DNA from: CAVZRC01 sp963777695
Lineage (GTDB): Bacteria > Planctomycetota > Planctomycetia > Isosphaerales > Isosphaeraceae
Reading direction: 5' to 3'
Length of the DNA stretch: 64,000 bases
Assembly (NCBI GenBank): GCA_963777695.1
Contig: CAVZRC010000003.1
Coordinates: forward strand, 3,844,001-3,908,000
Both the position numbers and the translations under genes were made by a program. Below the pieces are notes generated by a model. That model was not told where the DNA came from and searched no databases. It saw nothing but the letters and a program-made list of their open reading frames with translations. Each line of letters starts with the position of its first letter. The stretch's first letter is position 1. Positions 58,143 through 64,000 of the stretch are shown piece by piece.

Positions 58143-61100
58143 TCACCAGCCGAGATCGACCTCCGCCAGGCGTCTTCGGACCTCATCCAGTTCGCAAATC
58201 GAGACGCTGCCTTCGTTGTTTCCCCAGATCAACTGTCGGCCGTCTGGGCTGAATGGCGTCGGTAAGGAATTCGAATAGGAATTGACGGCGATCTGGAGAA
58301 TGGGAGATTTTCGTTTCCGGTCATGAATGCTATAGATATGGGTTTGATCCGTCTTGCCTATTGTGTCTTCCAACCAGATCGCCGCACCAGGACCTAGGCT
58401 TCTGGGGCACGCATCGAGGCTGCCAATTTCCGCGCGGGTTGGCATCTCCAGCAAAATTGAGTGGTCATGGTCGTGATCATTGAGGCTGAGTACTTTTCCT
58501 GTCGGGTCGAACACGAACCATGCCCCGATGTTGGGAGGCTTCCGCAACGGGAAGGACCACAGCTTCGCCCCGGTGGTGGCATCGTAGGTATTAGCCGAGC
58601 GCGTACTGCCATCGGGACCGCTGGCCCCATCGACCACGAAGTATTTCCCATCAGGGCTGGCCGCCGCGTCATGAACGCGCCAGTTGAAATCCGTGATCAC
58701 TTGGATTGGCTCTGTCGGCCTGTCTCCCAACAGCATGCGCAGCCGAAGGACGCGAGGAAACTCTTTGGGATCGTGTTGACTATCCGGGACAGCCCTCTCA
58801 TCTTGGGTCTCCACGCGCAGGAGAAATAGCCGATTCGCCCCGGGAAAGGCGATCGAATCCACCAGGCCCTCAGGAAGCGTCCAGGCACCCAACTCCTGAC
58901 GCGTCTCGAGGTCCCACAGCTTCGCCTGATGGCCGGCCGAGAAGGCGAAGCGCCGCCCGTCGGGGCTGAAGGCCAGGCCGGAGTTGTCGGCGGACTGGCC
59001 CTGGGGCACGTCCAGGGTGATGCGAAGTTGGCCGGAGGCCCGATCCCAAATCGCAACTTCCCAATCTTGTGAGAGGCCCGCGATGAGCCGGCCGTCGGGA
59101 GAGAAGATCGTCTTAGGGACCGGCCCGCGCAGCCCGCGGACGGTCCGAATGCCACGTGTTGCTTCCAGATCGTAGATGTCAACCATTCCTGCGTGGCCGT
59201 GGGCGTCCTGACTGCCGACGGCCAGCCTCGTTCCGTTCGGAGAGAACGCCAGGGCGGCCATGGTGTTCCTGCTTTTCAGGCTGAGCAGCAAGTGCCCGGT
59301 GGCGACATCCCAGAGCCTTGCGTGATACCGACCGGCCGAGGCCAGAGTCGTCCCGTCGGGGCTGAAAGCCACTGCGTATATCTCATACAGGGAGCCACGG
59401 TAGAAATTCATCGGGACCTGATTTTTGAGGTCCCAAACGGTCACCGTGCCACCAGCGTCCCCGGCGGCCAACAACCAGCGTTCCGCCGCCGTTTCCGGGG
59501 CTGCAAGGCCGCGAGCAAGGCCGAAAGCGGTGCTCCGGATGGGAGTGACGCCCGATTGGAGAATGGCCACCGGGGCGGTCTCAGGCAGCGACCAGAGACC
59601 GATCTTCCCGGCTTCGTCCCAGGCGGCGACGAGGCTCGCGTCGGGCGAGAAGGCCAGGCCCGCAGCCTGAATCCTGATCCTGGGAAGCAAACGGCCCGTC
59701 GCCGTCTCCCAGACCAGGAGGGATCGCTCATCCTTGGCCGACTCGATCACCGCGCCGATGAATCTTCCGTCGAGCGAGATGGCATGAGCAACGATATTCG
59801 CTGCACTATCGGGTAAGGTGATAAGCTTGGCCGACTGCCTGGCGGCATCCCAGAGCTGGAGGGAGGTCAGGCCCCTTTTCGCGTCCCTGGTCATCCCCAG
59901 TTGCAGCGGGGTCCCGTCGGCGCGAAAGGCGATTGGACCCTCCAACGCGGGCCCCCGAGTTTCAGTACCTTGATCGTGAGAGTCCCAAAATCTCAGTTCC
60001 TGCCCCAACCCGCCCATCCACAACCGCTGGCCTGTGGGATCGAAGGACAATGAGGTCGCTGGGGCCGCGAAATCCTTGACCAAATGGGCATCCAAGTCCA
60101 TTAGAGTGGCAGCGGCTTGAGCCTGGAATGGACCGCGATCGTGGGGATGAAGTTTCGCGGCTTCGCGGATGAGATCCCAAGCATCGTCTGACCACCCGCT
60201 GGAGTGGGATGTCAGTCGGAGGCGGAGGATTTGCTGCAAGAACGATTCGTATTGGCTCGAACGTGCGTGTTCTTCGGCCCGAGCCTCGGCTGAAACGGCC
60301 AGAGCTTCGGCTCCGACCGCACGTTTTTCGGCTCGCGCAATCGAGACGACACCAACGGACAGTCCAACCACCGCTGTTAGCAGGAGCGCGATCGCTGTCG
60401 CGACGGCGTTGCGATGTTGGCGCGCCCATCGCGATGCTAGATCCAGGGGGCTGGGTCTTTGAGCCCGGATCGGTCTGCGCTCCAGAAAACGCCGCAAGTC
60501 ATCGGCCAATTCCTGTGCGGTGTCGTAGCGATCGTCACGCTCCTTGGCCATCGACTTCAAGACGATCGTTTCTAGGTCGCGCGGGATGTTCAGGTTAATC
60601 CGTCGCGGGGCCTTTGGTTCTTCCTGAATGACCTGGCGCATCACGTCTTGCGGACTGTCGCCCTCGAAGGCGGGCCGTAATGTCAGCAGCTCATAGAGAG
60701 TCGCGCCCAAAGAGTAAATATCAGTCCGATGATCCACGACCAGCCGCCTGGCCTGGACCTGCTCGGGGCTCATGTAACGGGGGGTTCCCGTCAGGTCTCC
60801 GGTCGTCGTCAGGTGGGCCGCACCCTGGATTTGAGCCAGGCCAAAATCGGTGATCCACACGTTGCTCCGGTTGTCGAGCAGCAGGTTCGAGGGCTTGATA
60901 TCGCGATGCACCACTCCTTGGCCATGAGAGTAGTCCAGGGCCTCGGCCGCTTGAAGACTCCATCTCGCCACCGTCCGGAACAAATCCGATGCGTCCGTTG
61001 TTGAACGAACGACGAGACGAAACCTCGGTGTCACCCTGAGCAACGTCCGACCTGACCGAAGCCTCCACGCAATCAAAACAAGGGAGGACCTTGATCCGTT

Positions 61101-61599
61101 GCGCCAGGTTCTGGCCGTCGATGAACTGCATCGCATAGTAATAGACGCCACGCTCACAGCCGACGTCGATGATCGGCACGATGTGGGGATGACGTAGGAG
61201 TTTGGCCGCGGGGATCTCGACCTGGAGGAATCGCTTGAGTTGTTGAGGGTCCAGGGCCGCGGCCGCCATCAAGACCTTGATGGCGACGCGCCGGCCTTGC
61301 GAGATCTGGTCGGCCTCGTAGATGATTCCCATGCCGCCTCGGGCAATCTCGCGGACGACTCGATAGTCCGTAAAGTCGGGGATGAGGTCACCCGCGACAG
61401 CGGCAATCCCGTTGTTGACCGCGATGAGGGTCCTCAGTCGATCGGCGAGCGCCGGGTGAGCGGCCAGTAATGGCTTCGGGTCGGGGGGATGGCCCGCCTG
61501 GACGCTGGCCAGATAGGCGTCGTAAACGAGTGTCGCCTCAATGTCTTGCGGGTCCAGGGACTCGTCGACTTCGCGATTCGGGCCATCATCGCGATTCAT
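58143..61599 (-). CDS. Membrane-anchored Ser/Thr kinase with WD40 propeller (frameshifted)
   Basis: About 1,151 residues when joined. N-terminal region (1-75), Hanks kinase domain (about 80-380; REIARGGMGIIYEA, VAIKVLMAA, HRDIKPSN, DFGLAQIQ, GTPRYMSPEQ), a transmembrane helix (about 410-435), a helical linker and a C-terminal WD40 propeller (repeats ending AIWD, KLWDL, RLWDVATG, TVWDLKNQ). The frame changes once near 61025, in the loop between the ATP-binding and catalytic lobes, by one base. Starts inside the stop of the sigma-factor gene (ATGA overlap), so the sigma/kinase pair is translated together. Confidence 0.85.
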
Positions 61600-62201
61600 G
61601 ATCGTTCCCGTAGCCTTTCCTCGAGTGCTCTCGCGGCGCGCATCAGCAGCATCCGAGATGCCTGTTCGGAGCGGCTCATCAATCTGCCGATCTCCTCGTG
61701 AGGGACATTATCCAGGTAACGCAAGACCAGGACTTGCTTGTAATCCGGCGGCAGCGACTCCAGGGCGTTGGCCACCAGCACTGCCTGCTCCCGTCGCGAG
61801 GCCTGGGTGCTGGGGCTGGACCCGGGTGCCGCTAGGGCTTTGTGCACGGCTTCACTGGCCCGTTCGAGTAATGCCTCCAGAGACTCCGGGCGATGGACCA
61901 AGGCTCCCCGCTTCTTGCGAAGATTCAACACCAGGTTCACCAGGATCCTCCGCAGCCAGGCGACGAGTTGCGGCTCATCGCTCCCATCAAACTCGGGAAA
62001 GCCTCGGCAGGCCTTCAGGTTCGTCTCCTGAATGACGTCGGAGATGTCCACCGATGCACGAGCGGCCGTGCGGAGCAAGGAACCGGCGATCAGCCTCAAA
62101 TAGGCTCGGTAGGATTCGAGCAGGCGGCCCAAGGCGACGGTGTCGCCGGCCTTCGCTCGTCGCAGAAGGATGTCGAAGGACGGGTCGACTTGCGCCAACA
62201 T
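61596..62201 (-). CDS. ECF-type RNA polymerase sigma factor
   Basis: A protein of 201 residues with region 2 (LLESYRAYLRLIAGSLLR, DISDVIQETNLKACRGFPEFDG) and region 4 (ALESLPPDYKQVLVLRYLDNVPHEEIGRLMSRSEQASRMLLMRAARALEERL). Such factors direct RNA polymerase to stress or surface genes. The ATG 62201 has GGAGGG upstream. Its stop overlaps the kinase start, a strong operon sign. No anti-sigma factor is present, suggesting control through the kinase. Confidence 0.9.
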   Translation of the reverse strand: MLAQVDPSFDILLRRAKAGDTVALGRLLESYRAYLRLIAGSLLRTAARASVDISDVIQETNLKACRGFPEFDGSDEPQLVAWLRRILVNLVLNLRKKRGALVHRPESLEALLERASEAVHKALAAPGSSPSTQASRREQAVLVANALESLPPDYKQVLVLRYLDNVPHEEIGRLMSRSEQASRMLLMRAARALEERLRERS

Positions 62202-62534
62202 CGGCGGTCCCTCCGATCTCTGGGTGGATGCATTTGGTATAGTGGCCGGTGAGTCTCCTGTGAAACCCGGTCGCTTTCATTTAGCAAAGACATCACAGCC
62301 ACGCAAATGTCACGTACGATTTTTGGAACGAATTCGCCGACGATCGAAAAGATTGAGAAAAAGATGACAAGGGGGAAAAAGTGATGGGGAAATGGCCAAA
62401 GCATTTTCTGGACGCAAGTCTGCAACCTTGGTGATCACTGCATCCTTGCAGGCGAGAGCGGCAATGGCTTGACATAACCTCCCCGAATCTGCGCGAATGT
62501 CGGAGAGATGTTTGACAGAACTCCGAGGGACGGA
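62202..62534. other. Divergent intergenic region
   Basis: 333 bases between the minus-strand sigma factor and the plus-strand PSCyt1 gene, moderately AT-rich near 62320-62400. It should contain both promoters; none is certain. No gene is called. Confidence 0.4.
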
Positions 62535-64000
62535 ATGATGCATGCCAGGAAAGACTCGGGTGGCGGGAAGCCGGGCAGGCCTGATCGATCGGCACTCTGG
62601 TTTCGCGCGACCTTGAACACAGCCGGCTTCTTCGCGATGGTCATCCTGACACCGGTGGCATCATGGGCCGGTGAAGGGAAGTCCGACCCGGACGGTGCCG
62701 ACTTCTTCGAGTCCAAGGTGCGGCCCGTCCTGGTCGAGCATTGTTACAAGTGCCACTCCGCCCAGTCGAAGCCGATCAAGGGTGGCCTTCGGCTCGACAG
62801 CCTGGATGCGATGCGGAAGGGCGGGGACATGGGTCCGGCGGTCGTCCCCGGCGATGTGGACGCAAGCCTGCTCGTCCAGGCTGTCCGATACCAGGATGAA
62901 GCCCTGCGCATGCCCCCCAAGGGGAAGCTCCCCGACGCGACGGTCGCCTCGATCGAGCATTGGGTGAAGGGTGGCGCCGCCGTGCCTCAATCGGCGGAGG
63001 TCCCGGTCGCGAGCACCGTCTCCAGGAGACCAGGGGGAATCGACTTCGAGGCGGCCGCGAAGCATTGGGCCTATCATCCGATCCGAAAACCGCCGGTGCC
63101 CGAAGTCCATCGTCGCGATTGGCCGATCTCCCCGATCGATTCGTTCGTCCTGGCGAGGCTCGAGGCGAGCGGGCTCACACCGTCGCCTCCGGTGGACCGC
63201 CGCGTGCTCCTCCGCCGGGTCGCCTACGACCTGATCGGCCTGCCGCCGACCGCCGAGGAGATCGCGGCGTTCGAATTGGACCAGTCGCCGGATGCGTACG
63301 CCCGGGTTGTCGATCGTCTGCTGGCCTCGCCGCATTACGGCGAGCGGTGGGGACGGCACTGGCTCGACGTCGCCCGGTACGCCGATACCAAGGACGGCGT
63401 GCTCATGTTCGGCGACGACCGGGTCCGCCCGTTCGCTTACACCTATCGCGATTACGTCGTCCGAGCGTTCAACGAGGACGTCGGCTTCGATCGGTTCGTC
63501 CAGGAGCAGCTCGCGGCCGACGCGGTCGCGCCCAAGGACCAGCCCTGGCGGCTGGCCGCGATGGGGTTCTTGACCCTCGGAAAAGCGTTCGACAACAACA
63601 TCCACGACCAGATCGACGACCGGATCGACACGGTCACGCGGGGGTTCCTGGGCCTGACCGTCGCCTGCGCGCGGTGCCACGACCACAAGTACGACGCCAT
63701 CCCCACGGCCGACTATTATTCGCTCTACGGCGTCTTCGCCAGCAGCGAGCCGCCGCTCGAACTCCCGCTGGTCGACCGCCCGGGCGCACACCCCGCGCCG
63801 AATGCCTTCGAGAAGCAGGCGGAGGCGAAGCGGCGCGAGCTGACGCAGTTCCGCGAAGGCCAGTACAAGCTCCTGTCCGAGTCCGCGCGGCAGCGGACTC
63901 CCGACTACCTGGTCAAGGCCGCCACCACGCCCCCCGACCCGCTGGAGACCGCCATCTTCTTCCTCTCACTGGCACCCGAGGATCTCCGACCGCAAATCCT
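62535..64000 (+). CDS. PSCyt1/DUF1549 (PSCyt2) cytochrome-type protein, 3' end cut by the window
   Basis: At least 488 residues, open to the window end. Signal/anchor (FRATLNTAGFFAMVILTPVASWAG), planctomycete cytochrome C domain PSCyt1 (about 50-150) with heme motif CYKCH, then DUF1549/PSCyt2 (about 190-400; IDSFVLARLEASGLTPSP, LLRRVAYDLIGLPPTAEE) with a second CXXCH (CARCH, about 377-383). DUF1553 usually follows. These proteins are exported and may feed electrons from sugar or polymer breakdown; no enzyme activity is proven. GAGGGACGGA precedes the ATG. The reading frame is intact over 1,466 bases. Confidence 0.92.
   Translation, partial: MMHARKDSGGGKPGRPDRSALWFRATLNTAGFFAMVILTPVASWAGEGKSDPDGADFFESKVRPVLVEHCYKCHSAQSKPIKGGLRLDSLDAMRKGGDMGPAVVPGDVDASLLVQAVRYQDEALRMPPKGKLPDATVASIEHWVKGGAAVPQSAEVPVASTVSRRPGGIDFEAAAKHWAYHPIRKPPVPEVHRRDWPISPIDSFVLARLEASGLTPSPPVDRRVLLRRVAYDLIGLPPTAEEIAAFELDQSPDAYARVVDRLLASPHYGERWGRHWLDVARYADTKDGVLMFGDDRVRPFAYTYRDYVVRAFNEDVGFDRFVQEQLAADAVAPKDQPWRLAAMGFLTLGKAFDNNIHDQIDDRIDTVTRGFLGLTVACARCHDHKYDAIPTADYYSLYGVFASSEPPLELPLVDRPGAHPAPNAFEKQAEAKRRELTQFREGQYKLLSESARQRTPDYLVKAATTPPDPLETAIFFLSLAPEDLRPQI

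Noticed and set aside
1..64000. CRISPR arrays, tRNA or rRNA genes
   Set aside because: No regularly spaced repeats, tRNA cloverleaf or rRNA signature was found by eye; a covariance-model scan was not possible.

Overview
The window is high-GC DNA from a planctomycete, most likely of the family Isosphaeraceae. The pointers are six PEP-CTERM secreted proteins, a PSCyt1/DUF1549-type cytochrome protein, a DUF1501 protein, a large PVC-type heme-binding fusion protein, a protease with an LEPRxLL-like N-terminus, a TIGR03067-type small protein, and two ECF sigma factor / Ser-Thr kinase pairs. The genus cannot be fixed from sequence alone. No tRNA, rRNA or CRISPR array was seen.

Layout. 75-4242: a YiiX-like cysteine hydrolase, an Lnb/DUF4105-like membrane protein and a cyclic-nucleotide-binding patatin lipase. 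4386-7341: a three-gene operon around a divergent Dyp-type peroxidase. 7651-12348, all minus: a Gly/Tyr-rich secreted protein, an outer-membrane barrel-like protein, a bile-acid/Na+ symporter family protein and an alditol-oxidase-like flavoprotein. 12450-18324: GTP-dependent PEP carboxykinase, a conserved protein of unknown function, a LuxR-type regulator, a PEP-CTERM protein and a VOC protein. 18.7-23.5 kb is a mobile or degraded zone: a decayed nucleoside phosphorylase, a truncated cassette gene with a MITE-like hairpin element at its break, and an IS1634-type element that splits a PEP-CTERM gene whose intact paralogue lies next to it. 23.9-29.5 kb: an ECF sigma factor, a kinase, a two-gene retropepsin-like cassette and a Kelch protein. 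30.1-41.5 kb: a 1,514-residue isochorismatase/ThuA/propeller/HEAT/cytochrome c fusion, CutC, an FHA-GAF-SpoIIE phosphatase, a DUF1501 protein and a Gfo/Idh/MocA oxidoreductase. 41.9-49.2 kb: a subtilase-like surface protease and an ABC transporter whose permease is fused to an M1 peptidase. 49.4-53.4 kb: B12-dependent ribonucleotide reductase and ribosomal protein L21. 53.7-64.0 kb: SH3-like and TIGR03067-like secreted proteins, two more PEP-CTERM proteins, a second sigma/kinase pair and the start of a PSCyt1-DUF1549 protein.

The main caution is that about seventeen single-base frameshifts break otherwise well-conserved genes, including nrdJ, pckG, cutC and a CXXCH heme motif. Because housekeeping genes are hit, consensus sequencing errors are the simplest explanation, so these genes are given as single joined loci. 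By contrast, the IS insertion, the truncated cassette copy, the Kelch remnant and the phosphorylase remnant look like genuine genome decay. The best candidates for undescribed biology are the two-gene retropepsin-like cassette (27564-28564, with a truncated second copy), the Dyp-peroxidase operon with its unassigned third gene, and the protease in which a Glu occupies the usual His position.
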